A stretch of DNA of 64,000 nucleotides, from NCBI RefSeq assembly GCF_001659605.2, contig NC_035161.2, positions 39,823,956 to 39,887,955 on the forward strand. The letters are read 5' to 3'. Below the pieces are notes generated by a model. That model was not told where the DNA came from, ran no database searches, and worked only from the letters and a program-made list of their open reading frames with translations. Position numbers and translations under genes: made by a program. This document shows, piece by piece, positions 1 through 13,925 of the stretch (positions are counted from its first letter, which is position 1; the number at the start of each line of letters is the position of its first letter). The stretch is from Manihot esculenta (Eukaryota; Streptophyta; Magnoliopsida; Malpighiales; Euphorbiaceae).

Positions 1-3000
1 AAGCTAATATGATTTCAATTGAAGGTTTTAAGAAAAATACACAAGGGTGCATGTGCAAATGTTGCTTGTTATATTAAGTGGGATACATTAAGGGGTCATA
101 TTGAATAGACACTTCTCTGAGTGGAAGGACTAGACCTAGGTACTCACTCCATAAGGTGAAGGAACGTGGTGTGCTCCCTAAGAGAAATTGTTTTGTGGGT
201 CATGATATAATTTTAAATAATCTTGGGCAGTTAACATGAAATTTGACATAGTGATAGAAAGTTGTGTAAATAATTAGAGAATTTTAATGAGGAGTAAGCA
301 GAATGTGTAATCCCATTATCCACAAAGTGACGGTTGATCTTTCTTGTCAATTGGTTGTCATCCTTTTTAAAAGACTATTCTTTCTTCCAGGACATAACCA
401 TTATGTCCTTCTCTTATTTTCACTAATATCCCATCAAAATCATCCTATCCTTTTTTTCAAATTTACTAAATTTCTCATATGAATTTAATGTTGGAAACCC
501 ATAAAGGAATGGAGATCCCTTGGTGCAATTAATATTACAAAACTAGCAACATATATGAAAGGTTTGAAAAAAATATGTGAAGAACAAAGAAAGGGGATGA
601 GATGGGACAGAGGCAGTCGTGTGGACAACGATGCACCTATAATTTTATTGATGATATGGTGATGGAAGAGAAATGTAGCAAATCATTCATTGTCTATATG
701 GATATTTCCAAATCGCCACCAGGTCCCATTTCTGATCCTATTAACACACTTCATTATTTATGCCATTTATTAGCTCCAGCTCCAGCTCCTCAATTGTCCA
801 CTATTTTAACATTTTCTATTTGGACCCTCCAATCATTCCCCCTGGACCCTCTCATCATTAATGCACTTTCAATAACCTATTTTTCTATATTTTTAATTTT
901 TTTTTCTCGTCCTGATACCACACTTGCGATGAAAATAACCAGGTGAATATAAAGTACGTAGTAATTAAATAAAAGTTTGTATATAACCTAAATGGGTAGA
1001 TGCAGAAATATGAAATTTGCATGTCAAAAGGCGGCAATTATTATAGTAGGGTCCGAACATCAAACAAGAAGCTGTTCCGATGGCCTAGGGTTCGAAAGGC
1101 AACCAATAGGGTGTCGACAGCTTTAGTGATAGTGAGGTTGACGTGGGAGTACGAAGGGAGATATGACGTTGGATTTACAGTTGGCTGAGGTAGTTTATGG
1201 CCCCTCATAGTACTACACACACGTGTCGCCTGAGAGAGCCATAATGAAAATTTTCTGTTTTTTTTTTTTTTTCTCAAAAATGAATAACAAGAAGTTATTC
1301 AGGTCGGTCCATCTATTTTTGGTGAGTAAAAAGATTTAGTGAAAAAAATCAACAAACCATGGCTTCTTTGGTCAATCATTCAACCGTTACGACACAAAAT
1401 CTATCCACCTTTGGTGGTTTGTGGGCCATGCTTTCTTTTTTCTTTTTTTACATGTAAAATTATTGTTAAATATATTTTAAATCAATTGATTTTCTTTTTA
1501 AGGGTGTTAAACAGCAGCTTAAACCTGTTCATACGACGTCACTTTAATAGTAAAAACTGTTGATCATACAATGGTGGCAGACAAGAGAGCAGCGTATGAG
1601 GTTAACAGTAAAAGCAGTTAAAAAAGGGTTTGCCGACAATCACTGTTCTTAATGATGTGATTTATTTAATAAATATATATTTCCTACGTTGCCTGATGCA
1701 AAAATGTTAAAATAAGCATTGAAAAGCAATTTCAAAAATTACGCAATTACCCAAAACGTAATTACTAAATAGAGGGGAAAATGGAAAACGAAAGGGAATC
1801 TGATATGCATTTGCATGGTAATAATAATTAATAATTATATTGTTGGGAATTTTTTTTTTACCGTTTATATGCAATGCACACGTCATAGCGTACTCATTAT
1901 TGGGTCCCATCCATGGACGGCCGGGATCGCAACGGGCCCGCATTACAGCTTTTGCTAGAAATTGTGTATGTAAAATGTAATGGGTCCGAGTCTAATATAT
2001 GTAAAAATGGATGAATGGCTATCCTGCATTTTCGTCGCTTATCTTTTTGGTAATGATGCGTTCTACTCTGTGATAGTGTACTTGACCTGAAGAATGAGAC
2101 GCATCCTCAGAAATATGGGGCGTGGGGTCTTATTTTTCTCACATTAAAATTCCCATAAAACTTAATTACCATGAATATTTTAATTTAGTTATATATATAT
2201 TGGAGACATATATAATTTAATTTAATTGATTATAAATTTAATTAATTAAATTTACTTAATTTAGTAGTCGTAAATCAATTAAACGAATAAAAATTACAAA
2301 AACTTTAAAATTAAGAGACATCGTTTTATTTAAAATCATGTATATTTCTTACGATTTTCTTATCTTTGGTGTCATCTCTTTTATTATCTCGTATGCAGTG
2401 CAACCATGCATGTCTATTAATGCCATTTTAGAGTTATCTAAAGTTTTAAAGACATGTTTGTCACCTTAAATTCGATGACCTGTTTCTGTATTGTCTACAT
2501 ATTTTCTCTCCTTTTTTTCTTTTTATATTCCTGTAACATGGCTCTCGTTGAAATTCTCTCCACGACAACAAGAAAGTTAAAGAAAACAGTTAAAGGGGAT
2601 AAGAGAAAATTTTGGTTTCTTTTTTCACTGACAAGCTTCCTCTTTTTAAATTTTTTAGCTCCGAAAGCTCCCATCCCCTCATCGCTGCAAGTATAACGAA
2701 TTAATGGAGTCATTTGATGTTTTGTAATACTATTTAGTTTCGTTTTATTAATTTTAAGCATTCAGAGGAGAAAAGTAAAGGAAAAGATTGAGAAAAAAAA
2801 TATAGTAATTAAAGAACTTTAAACATGCTTTCTTTAGTCATCTCTTTACTAATTTTCAAACGAGATTAATTAACGGATAGGACTATCGTACGAGTAAAAA
2901 GAAAACAAAAAGAAAAAAAAAAGGTTACTTTTGGCTAGGCATAGTCGTGTGTTTGAGCGTTTTGAGAGCTTCAAACTATATATCTCCCTAGGGAGAAGAC

Positions 3001-6000
3001 TGAAACGAGAAGGATGAAGCATAGTACAGCATTTATATATAAACCAAAGGAGATTTCCGTGGTGATGAGAATGGTCGTTCTATTAATGGATCAAAATGAT
3101 TGAGGAGATGGCCACTGCACTAATGATATATAGGTACATATGAAAGAAAAAGACCCCACCAACACCAAAACCTTATCTAATTTCCCAAGTGGGGATAATC
3201 ATCAAGTGGCCACTGCTTTAATTAGGGTTAGGTTTCAGATATCCTCATCAGTTCAGCTCAGCTCAGCCACTTGGATCCTGGAGTACGGGACAAATATTTG
3301 CACCATGTACCCTAAATTATATGGATCAAATCAAACCATGATTTCCTCACCTCGTTTAAGCAATGAACCTACACTACCCTAAAATTCTATCTCCTTTCAG
3401 ATCTTCTTGTTTCTTGTCATCCTTCACTTGGAGTTTGGAAACTAAATCTCTGATCTCAATTTGCCACTCTAATTTCAAAGAAGAAACAAGAAAAAATGAT
3501 TGGATTCCAGAATCGGACGTCACATGGAATTGAAACGTTACATTCTGCAACTTGCAAGGTAAATGGAAACTCAATCATCTCATGATAAACAGGTCAACCA
3601 ATTCTGTCTGAAAGCAACACTGCAACTCTCAAAACTAGAAAACATTCTCTCTTTTGATTTTTTTTATTAATTTTTCTTTTGTGGATTGAAACGTGTTGAT
3701 GAATTAAAGCAAAACCCAAAAATCAATTCCCTTCCCGCCGCCATTGAAGCATTAATTAGCATATGATTATTTATTAAAAAATGATTTTTTTTTGCCTTAA
3801 TTTTGCTTACCAACTGAGATTAAGAATTTAATATTAATAAAACAGTTAAGACAATAGTTGACGAAAGGAAGCACCGCATGTGCTTGCATATGATTATCTC
3901 AGGAGTACATGATGAACTATTGGAGATTATAAGCATCTTTTGTTATGGGTTTTTTTTAAATCGATTTATATATTTATATAAGGTCAGGCCACGTTATGCC
4001 CTTACAAGCTGACAAACCTTGATTCCAAAATCAATTACTTATCGTTTATGATTTTGCTTACCAATTTTATATACCATTTTATGATTCTTCATTTTTATTT
4101 TAAAATTAGGTTTCCAACAAAGATATATATATATAAGTATTTTTTTTTAACCAAAAAAATTGAAAATTATAATAATCGGCTGTGTCGGTGCAATGCGAGG
4201 ATGTCAATTGGAGCTGTATGCAGAGAGAAGGGTCCCTCGATCTGAATGTGAACAAATTAAACTTCAAGAGTTCTCCCCTAATAATTAATATAAAATAAAA
4301 CCAAAAATGAAAAAAAAAATTCCTTCTCAGCTTAAATTTTGATTGGCTGAGTGCTTTAGTATAGTCAAAAGAAAAGGAAATTGCTTTACAACTCAAAATT
4401 CAAATTCTCATGCGTACTTATATATTCTTTTTCATTATCAACTTTTCAACAGAAATTAAGTTAGAAAAATGGAAATTTGGGTAACCTCTTAAGTCTTTAT
4501 TTTAAATAAAAAAATAACTGAATTACGACATTCTTATAAATTTCTTTATTTTAAAGGGAAAAATTTCAAATGCATAACTCACATATGCAACATACGTTTT
4601 TAATGGAGTTTGAAAAAAAATTGAATTTTAAATATTACACATATTTGAAAATAAATAAATTAAAAAAAAAAAAGGTGAAAAGGAGGGAAAAAGCCCTCAA
4701 TCATGAACAAAGGTTTCCTTTTCATGATTTGAGACAGTAGGTGGGGCCCGTAAAGATGGCGTAAGAGATGTGTTATCTGCAGAAATATTTGCACATGCAG
4801 ATGTTGTCTGGGTCCATTTCTCCTTCAATCACAAATAAATCAACCCCTCACTCTTTCCAAACCCTCTGATCTTAGCCGACTTTCTTCTATTTCCATCTCA
4901 GCCGTCTGATCTCCCTTCTTCACATCATCATCATCACCTCACTCACTTCCACATATTGAACTTTCAAAACTAATATTCCATCATTCTAAAAATTCGAAAA
5001 TTGAAAAAGACTATTTTTCAAACTTATTTACTACTCTTAATTAAATTCAAAAATTTTAAAAATCATAATTAGTTTATAATAATAATTACTATTTAAAAAA
5101 ATCATGAAGATTCCTGGAGGGTTCTCATATTCAATGCGGGCCACAGCCTCCTCAGATAATGATTTGGAATAATTGGTTGAGTTTTTTTTTTTTTAAATTT
5201 CAATCTTCCCATTCCTTTTTAACTGGATTTTGGGTCTAAATATCAATATTATATTAGGGTTTTTGGAGGAATATACCTTGAATTTTTTAATTAATCTCCT
5301 CTGAGTCTATGAAGAAAGTGCCCTAATAAAAGGTGGAAACAGCTAGGATTAAGGGCTTCAAAGTAGTTAATAAATAAGATAAATGGAGGGGTGGTCCATA
5401 GCAAGAAATTAATCTGCATGCTTTTGTACTTGTTATAATATTGTAAATTATTTCCCATTTGAGCTAGCTAGGGTAGGGATGGACGGAGAATCGGAGAAAC
5501 CGGCCAGCGAGTGGAGCAAAGCCAGTGGTTGATGGGGTGGACGGTGTCTTTATTAAAGTGGGTTGGCTAAGGCTACGACACTCTAATAATCTGAGAAAAA
5601 GTAGCCTTAATCAAGCACTTAAGCATTATTAAGAGAGGAAGGTTATAACTGGTAAAGGACATGCAGCATAAAATCATACAGCTAAAAATAGGGTTTTAGT
5701 TGAGAAAATTAAAGAGAAGAAACCAATGGGGGTGGTGCATGTGTATATGCAAAAATGAAACAAAAATACAACTACGTAGTCATCTTCTATCCACAAGAAA
5801 TATGGTGGACAAAGCATCAATATCTTGAAGCCAAAAAGGGCAAAAATGAAGTTGAAAACTCTTTTTTATCTAAATGGAAATCTTGGTGGAGTCAGGAAAT
5901 TAGCAACCCTCGTTGTGATTTCTTCACTTATGGGAAGATATCATTTACTTTCAGAAAATAACTACACACTCTCTCTTCTTAATTTCCACCTAATCATCAT

Positions 6001-6639
6001 CAAAACTTTTCTATCTTTTCAACAATTTCCCTTCCCCTTCACACAAAGGCATAAACAAATAATAGTTTACTTGCTAAATGCAAAGAAATATGAAATTAAA
6101 GAAAAAAATATTATAACTTGTCGGTTGTTAATGAACTCTTTTATAAACATGAGATGGTAACAGAAGCAGCATTTCCTATTATTTTTTAATTTTTCATTGA
6201 GAAGAAAGTGATGAATATTATGAAAATAGGTAATTCTAGCTTATGTCACATCTCTGTCATTCCCTTGAGATTTTTCTTGATCCTGTGGGTTCTTTTACAT
6301 GGCTTTCAAGCTCATTCAAACAGAAAATCACCAAAACTGCAATATTTTTTTTTTTTTCACTATAAGGAGTTTGGTGTTTATTTACCACATTGAAGATGAG
6401 GATTGAACCCTTTTTTCATTTAACTGGCTTGAATTTCTGGCCTAGGTTATGATCAACTTTTTTTTTTATATATATATAAAATTGTCTTCAATGAATTATC
6501 AATGAGATGCCCCACCATTCTTGCAAAAGACATTAATTCTCAGACCTCTGATTAGACATATGCAACTCAGACTATTAACTCATTTCTGAACCTTTCAACT
6601 AAATAAATAAATAAATATAAATATATAATTGATCTCCAG

Positions 6640-6671
<32 letters not shown>

Positions 6672-6962
6672 GAAAAAAAAAAAACAGAGAGATTAGGAGC
6701 TTATTGACGGCGACTTTTCTCTCTTGAAGGCTACCTTATATTAATTCAACTCCCTTTCTCAGCTGCTACTTCATTTTCTCGGCTCCCTTTTCAACTCTCT
6801 GTATGTGTGCTTACATCTTTTCTGCGAAACCATCTACCTACACATCCGTTTCCGAGCCACCTGTGTTAATTGCTGACACTTCACCTGGGATTCAGCAAAC
6901 TTTGCTGTTTTAGGAAAGATATCTCATCTTCCCCCTTCATTGCTTGGTGGGTCTTACTCCAA
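1..6962. other. Intergenic region upstream of the MYB gene
   Basis: No reading frame here has family-like sequence, good codon character or splice-compatible partners. The DNA is AT-rich with many homopolymer runs. A CACGTG core lies at 1220-1225. A CT-rich stretch around 4850-4960 looks like plant promoter or leader sequence but leads into no recognisable coding exon. The last 250 bases before 6963 are pyrimidine-rich and probably hold the MYB promoter and leader. Confidence 0.6.
6642..6684. repeat. A/G-rich low-complexity tract (AAAAG-like)
   Basis: A run of A interrupted by single G residues, including three AAAAG units, lies about 280 bases upstream of the MYB start codon. It is a simple-sequence tract, probably in the promoter, and its length is likely to vary between alleles. 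Confidence 0.8.
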
Positions 6963-8506
6963 ATGGGAAGGCACTCTTGCTGCTACAAGCAGAAGCTAAG
7001 GAAAGGCCTCTGGTCCCCAGAGGAAGATGAGAAACTTCTCAGGCATATTACCAAGTATGGCCATGGTTGTTGGAGCTCTGTTCCTAAGCAAGCTGGTATC
7101 TCACAATAGCCTCATTAATTTCCTCTGTTTCAAGCTGAACTACTACTTCTGCAGTTCACTGATTTCTATCTTTTGTACTTTCGGTGAATTTGCAGGTTTG
7201 CAAAGGTGTGGAAAGAGCTGCAGATTGAGGTGGATTAATTACCTGAGGCCTGATTTGAAGAGAGGCACATTCTCCCAACAGGAAGAGAACCTCATAATTG
7301 AACTTCATGCAGTTCTGGGCAACAGGTATACATGTGTATATTTATATATTCATAAAAACTCTCTCCTTTGTTCATGAAAAAGCTAGTTAACACTTTTGGG
7401 ATCTCAGGTGGTCTCAGATTGCAGCACAACTGCCCGGAAGGACCGACAACGAAATAAAAAATCTCTGGAACTCTTGCTTAAAGAAGAAACTTAGGCAGAG
7501 AGGCATTGACCCTGTTACCCACAAACCGCTATCCGAGGTTGAAAACAATGGACAAGACAAGAATCCACCTGCCAACAAGAGCCAAGAAAAGGCCTCTGGA
7601 GTCTCCAATGAATTGAACCTCCTTGAAGCCAATAATTCTAAGCCCGGGCCAACTTCACAAGAAAAGACACAATCCTACCATTTAGAGGGAAAAGGTTCTT
7701 CCAACTCCAAAACTATGAGCAGCAACACCAACAACCACAGTAACAACAGCAATTTGATGTCGCCCATAAGCAACAAGGACTTTTTCTTGGAAAGGTTCGC
7801 AACCTCCCATCATGAAGGCTCCACAACCAACTGCCAACCTTCGGATTTGGTGGGGCATTTCCCTCTTCAGCAATTGAATTATGCGTCCAATTCCAGGCTT
7901 GTAACGAACTCAATCCCCTCCCATTGGTTCACCCAAACCAGCAAATCTTTGGATATGAACTCAGAATTCTCTTCCAGTTCAATACCCACCATCCTTCCAC
8001 CAACGACAAGTTCATTTCTTTCCACTTCTATGCCCTTCAAGCCCTCCGTTACTGTTCCCTCCGACGATCCTTCATTAGCATCTTTTCCAATCAATAGTTC
8101 ACGGTTTTGGGAAGCAGTTGCCCTGAGCAACAATAGTAACAGCAGCACTGGAAGCAGCGGCAACGCCGAACTGCAAAGCACTTTCTTTGAGAGCACAATC
8201 TTTTCTTGGGGATTAGGGGACTGTAGCTCAACGGAGAAAGAGGGCCAAAACCAGCTGATGGGAAGCCAACAGGAGGACGTAAAATGGCCAGAATATCTTC
8301 ATAATCCATTGATAATGGCTGCAGCTTTACAAAATCAAAGTCTTCCGCAATCCTTATACAATGAGATAAAATCAGAAACGCATTTCCTAACCCAAAATTC
8401 AAGCGCCGTCTGGCCTCAAAACCAGCAGCAACAAGAACCTTTCCAAAATTCTGATATATGCCCAAAAGATATTCAAAGACTTACAGCAGCCTATGGACAT
8501 ATTTAG
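6963..8506 (+). CDS. MYB61: R2R3-MYB transcription factor, MYB61/MYB50 type
   Basis: Three exons (6963-7095, 7196-7325, 7408-8506) encode 453 residues. The start [17 protein letters not shown] is the conserved opening of the MYB61/50/55/86 subgroup. R2 (about residues 14-62) has its three Trp residues and ends in [10 protein letters not shown]3 (about 67-113) starts with Phe in place of the first Trp, as is usual, and ends in NEIKNLWNS. Both introns fall in the R2R3 region at the positions typical of plant MYBs. The C-terminal region has Asn/Ser-rich stretches and short blocks typical of MYB61 (DFFLER, VKWPEYL, a KDIQRL-like end), which favours MYB61/50 over MYB55/86. In Arabidopsis MYB61 affects carbon allocation, xylem and seed mucilage, and stomatal aperture; the role here is inferred from that. 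The protein should act in the nucleus. No in-frame ATG lies just upstream of 6963. Confidence 0.93.
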
Positions 8507-11500
8507 CTTTGATAGGCATTCGAGTGAAACCACTGGCATTAGACGAAGAAACTGAAGATGCTCCAACGGATGCTGGCTAGAGCTGTTTCTTTATTTTACA
8601 GGTGTGTGCCATAGATTTTTCTCTTGTAAATAGGACTGATACAAAAACATTTCTCACCCTATGGTTTTGAAATATTTGTGAGCCAAAAAAAAAAAAAAAC
8701 AATCTTTTCTTATTAACTAGCTTTGTTTTAGCTGTTGGGTGTGGGGAGGTAGGATTGCAGAATAAGGGTTGCATATGCCAGTGTAGTTCTCCTCTTTGCC
8801 TCATTGCATATGCATTACAGTGTTGCAATTCTCTGTGTTAAGTATCCCCAGAAAAGATGTGAGATTTTTTTTTATTTTAGTATATATTATTTTGGTGTAT
8901 CCTTTAATAGCAAGAAAACTGAAAACTACATGACGCATCTTTCATGAATTGTTTTTTAATTAACGAGTTGAAGATTGATATGGGTGCCCATCCTTGTCTC
9001 CAAGAGACAACAGATTGTAATCACTTTTCTACGAGCTTTATCACTTTTCAGTGCCTTCAACTTTTAGATGATCTATAGTTAAGCAACGCAACACCTAAAA
9101 CAAGTCTCATTTTTCAATTTCTTGATCTGCAAGTCCCAATCTCTCTCTCTCTCTCACTCTCACACTGTGATCCACACGAGCACACAGGAACACACACACG
9201 TGTGGCAGAGAACCCCACAAGTGAAATGATAGTTATTCAGTTGCTATACAATCCGTACAAGAGGATAGTGACTCATAATCTAATAAGGGCCATATGCATT
9301 ATTAGTCAAGTGTTGTAGCTTCTTAAAGAGATTAAAGTTTACTTTAAGAAAAACTTTATAATTAAAGTAAGAAAACTTCCATTTCAAGGGAAATATTAGT
9401 CAATTCTGAGGTGAATCAAGAAATTGCAGATATGGTAACCCCAACCATTGCAGCAGCCACTTGTCACCCTCTGATATTAATTCCTTAATCATCCAGAACA
9501 AATAGCTGATATGGTAACTTGTGATTTTAATCCTTTTTTTTCTTGCCTGCAGTTAGATAGATTTTTTTGGTAGTTTTGTTTCTTAAATTCATTTCCAAAG
9601 ATTTTCTTCAAAGTTACGAGACAAACGCAATAGTTTCTTACCATATTCTCTTTCCATTCATTTGACATAAAAAAAAATTAATAAATTTTTATAAAATCAT
9701 ACATAATAAAATATTCATATATGATGAAAATATTTATAAAAATTTATGATTTAATTAATTGTTTATGATTACATAAAAGTTTTAATTGATAAAAAAAATA
9801 GAGAGGGAATATTTTTTTTTTTTTAAATTCACATGAAATTGATATTTTTTATGGATTTTTAAAATTCATATTATTAATTCGTAAGAATTTAATTCAAGTT
9901 TTTAACATATGTAATCAATAATTTTTCTTACCACCCTCTTTTTTCCAGAGTAAAGTCTCATATTATAATAAAAAATGCAATGAAAATAAAAATAAATAAA
10001 ATTCATAAACTGGCGACACAGTTACTTTGAGAATCTGTTGGGCCGTTTCAGTCAGACCCAAATAATAATTTGGGCCTTTGCCCATCTTTTGTGGGTATGT
10101 GAATACTGGGCTCCTAATCACAAATCACCACATGATTATTGCACCAGCCCAAGGTGGGTCCCCTTCCTGTTTTCTTTAGGCTTTAGCCTTGCAGAGTGCA
10201 GATTCTCTGACCTCAACTCAGACAAAAGCCTTGCTTGGTAACCACCACTTTCAAGTTTCTAAAAACTGTTCAAATTTTTTAAAAAGTTTGAAGTCATTTT
10301 TTTAGAAAAAGAATGAAAATTTTGTTTTATTTGTATTTAAAAATTATGCTTTGATCATTATATATTTCATTTATATATTAATAATTTTCATAAAATCTGT
10401 TTAATTTTTAGTTTAATTAACAAAATATTTTACATTAATCCATTTAAAAAATCCATTTTAAAAAATAAATAGAGTCCAGTATTATTTATTTGCAAAAAGT
10501 AATTTATACATAAAAATATTTTTAGAAAATAAATTATTTTTCACTGTTTGAATATAAGTTAAAAAATTTTCTCTCTATTTTATAATTTTTATCTATATTT
10601 TATTTTTTCACTATTTTAAAATTATTGTTTACTTTTATTTTTTATTATAAATAATATATAAATCCATTATTATAATTTTATTTTATTTTTATTATAATCT
10701 TTCATTAATTATTTTTTAAATAAATATTTAAAATATTTTTTAATATTTAAGAAAATTTAATATTTTTAAAATAAATATAATTAAGAAAAATTATCTTTTT
10801 TTTAATATACGTAAAAACAAATAGAGTGAATAAAAATTATAAAATAGATAAGAATAATATATATTAATAAAATTATATATTATTATTATTATTTTTTTAA
10901 AATTTATAAAATGACTTATTCTCTTAAAATTAAAAGTATATATATTTTTTAAAAAAAAGTCAATTTTTCCTTTTAATTAAAAAAATTATATTAATCACTT
11001 TTAAACGTTAAAAATATAAAAATATTTCCTGACTTTGATAATCAACGTCTGTAAACTTTACGTAAAATTTAATCTTTTCACTGACGTATTCACTGTCCAA
11101 TGCCAATTCTTCTTACTCAATCGTTTTAAACATTTTCTTATTTCCGTGTTTAAAATTATTTCGTTCTTTCTCTAATTTTTAAATTATTTATTATCACTAT
11201 TTTGAATTATCTCTATAAGCAATTCATCTAATTTGCTAGCAATAATTAAAAAATAAAGATAAAGACATTAAATCTAAACCACTTCTCATTCTTAAACAAT
11301 CCCTTCCACTGTCCAACTTCTTTATTTTAATTATTTTTTTCTTTATGATAATTTTCAATCAGATAAACTTATAAAGTTTAGGCTTATGTCTCAATTGATT
11401 AATAATATAAATTAAGTAACGAAGAAGATTTTTTCATTCAAATAATCACCTAAATTTTATTTCTCTTCTGACGTTTAATCTATCTAAATTTCAGTTGATT

Positions 11501-13925
11501 TGATTTTTTTTTTCAAATTTATTTGATTATATTAATTGTCCACTATTTTTTGACCTTAGCATATGTAAATATGTGTTTTTTTTTTTTCACCATTTATTTA
11601 CTTCTTTATTCTATATCCAACCATAGCTTTTTTTTTTCTTTTAAAAAAAAAACGATGGAAGTTTCATTAACCTGTTTGTTTGTCTCTGAAAATTTTGGAT
11701 TTTTATTGTCTCATCTGCAAATGATGCCATTTTAATACAATTATTAGAATTTCCAAGGTTTGACCACAGCCCCAATTATTTAGTCACAGAGTTTTATTAA
11801 CAATTTCTGTGAAAAGAAAAAGAATATATATAAAAAAAAGAGATGCAGAGAGACAGCCATCCATTCACCATCGGTGCCAGAAATGCAAGTGTGCTACCAC
11901 GTCTCCAGTTTAACAAATTTAATTTATGGCGTTTTAGTTATTTTTCTTTCATTATTTATAAAATATAAAGTAATCATTATTCCTAATAAATTAACAAATT
12001 TATATTTTATTTTTTCATCACTTAACTAAAAGATATGAAAGATTGAGACTCAAACCTAATACTCGTAAAATTGAAATAAACACTTTTATCGTGTCACCAG
12101 ATAAACTACGCATAATTAATTTCTATTTTTCTTTTCAAAATAAAATATTTGAGACGGTCTTATTTTTATCAGAAATTTTAAATAAATATTTTGTATAGAA
12201 AATAAGTTAATACATAGAAATGGATTTCATAATATTTATAATTATCACCAAAAGTAATTATAACATCACCAAAAATAAAGCTCCTCACCGCACGGTTTTC
12301 AATTCATCATGCGATCACACGAAGGAGCGTGATTAGAAGTGCACGTGTACACATCTTAACGCCACAGCGACAATTCCAACCGTCCATTTCCATTGACATC
12401 TTAAAAAGCTTGTTGAGGAAGGCGACTAGTCAACAAGATCAACGGTCGCTGAGCGGCAGTGTTTACCATACTTGCTTAGCACTTATTTCTGTTTATTAAA
12501 TTGGTCCAAAGCCTTTTTATGATTATTATATATTTTAGACGGGCCCCAATTAATTTAAAAAATATATTTTTAAAATAAAAAAAAAAAAGGGAAAAAGAGA
12601 GAAAAGCAATAGCAGTTCTCGATATGGGGGTAACAGTGGTGACCCACTACTTAGTAAGCAGAGTGTGGAGAGGATAAGTGATGCGTTGGAATGGCTATTT
12701 AATGCCACGTGTAATAGTTGATTGAGTCAAAGCATATGGGTGCATCCGTGTAGGTGGTCATTGTTGGGCCTGGTAAGGTGGGCCACAATGGGCCATGGAG
12801 AAGCTAACGCAGACAACTGTCCTTTTAAACGCGGTTTGTACATCACTTGATAAACATCACTATCAATTATCAAACCCACCGATAAAATTTATAATCCTTT
12901 TCCACCGCCGAAACTGCCCTTAGTGGAATTGAGATGGGCAGTTTCGGAAATGTGTGAAAAGCGTAGGCGGGATGTTTTCAGTAGGTCAGAATCTAGGTAC
13001 GTTAAAACACCAAATTGACGCATACTTCACTTGCTTTAGCACGCTTTAAAAAAAAAAAAAAAATTCTTACTTATTCCTCCCCTCTACCCATTTCTTTCGT
13101 ATAACTCAAAAACAGAAAAATAAGAAAAGAATGCGACAGTCCAGGCTGCATAATGGACAAATTACTGAATAATTGGTGCGGTAGATCCCAAATTTTCCAC
13201 TAGACAGTGATAAAAGATCAGTATAAGAGGTTGAATTGTGGGGTACTTGTGAATTTTGTTACACAATATTGTACAACTAGTAGTCCGTGTAGCCAGAACA
13301 GTCAGACCTTGCTCTTGGCAAATGGACCCGTGACCACAGACTTGGACTACCTTCTAGGAAATCGAGTAGCTTCCTCTTTCAATTTTCGGTCGCCTGCCCA
13401 CTCAGGCACTCGCATGAGGCCTTCAGTGGCTCGCTAGTGTAACCCACTGCAGGGGTTATCTATGTTTACGTGTCACTGTTTTACTGGTGTGGGACACTCG
13501 TCCTTTCTCCTGATTCTGTACGTTAATCCTCCCATTATCCGACGTGTGTATTTATTTCTTAATCATTTCTATTATCTAACCAAACGGCGAAACTTCTCAT
13601 GTTAATTACCGGAATTAGCATTTATTAATTCCCTGTAATCCCGTTGCTAATTACCGTGATTACCCCCTCAGTCTTCGAGTGAGGAGAACTTAAGGGATGA
13701 ATTTAAGCTCGATCGACACGTGTATGGGGGTAGTGGGAATTTCAATGGGATGACGTTTGTATAAATGGGAATGTTAGCGAGAGGATTATGCTTACCTTCA
13801 GCTTATCAGGAAATGAAGATCAAATCATTTTAATGCTATAATTTACTTACCCTTTCCCATACTTTGATCAAAATTTTTGCCTTATTTGCTTTTGTTTTTT
13901 GTTTTTCTTTCTCTTCTGGTTGATT
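8507..13925. other. AT-rich intergenic region with promoter-like right end
   Basis: No coding exon was recognised. The MYB 3' UTR occupies the first few hundred bases. 9141-9172 is a CT/CA simple repeat. 10260-11450 is extremely AT-rich. 10707-10860 resembles sequence near 21850-21960 and is probably a dispersed repeat. From about 12290 the base composition becomes more balanced and CACGTG elements appear, consistent with a promoter for the gene at 13926. Short frames such as 13207-13437 look accidental. Confidence 0.55.
12341..13722. promoter_or_regulatory. Cluster of three ACGTG (G-box/ABRE-like) elements
   Basis: CACGTG cores occur at about 12342-12347 (GCACGTGTAC), 12716-12721 (CCACGTGT) and 13717-13722 (ACACGTGT). 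All lie upstream of the gene at 13926, the last about 205 bases before its ATG. Such elements bind bZIP and bHLH factors and are common in ABA- or light-responsive promoters. The motifs are visible in the sequence; their activity is inferred. Confidence 0.4.

Noticed and set aside
602..946. 114-codon open frame with a Pro-rich start
   Set aside because: It has no recognisable domain, no neighbouring exon and low-complexity Ile/Phe content, so it is probably chance.
1041..1277. Overlapping frames on both strands near 1000-1280
   Set aside because: Neither has family-like sequence, and both depend on simple-sequence tails.
5755..6160. Two overlapping plus-strand frames upstream of the MYB gene
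   Set aside because: They are Lys/Phe/Asn-rich, contain no known motif, and have no supporting splice structure.
7682..8465. Long minus-strand frames opposite the MYB third exon
   Set aside because: They are antisense shadows of the Asn/Ser-rich coding sequence.
13207..13437. 76-codon frame upstream of the DUF1685 gene
   Set aside because: It has no similarity I can recognise and lies in likely promoter DNA.
13899..13925. Upstream extension of the DUF1685 frame to 13899
   Set aside because: The first codon there is TTG; the first ATG in frame is 13926.
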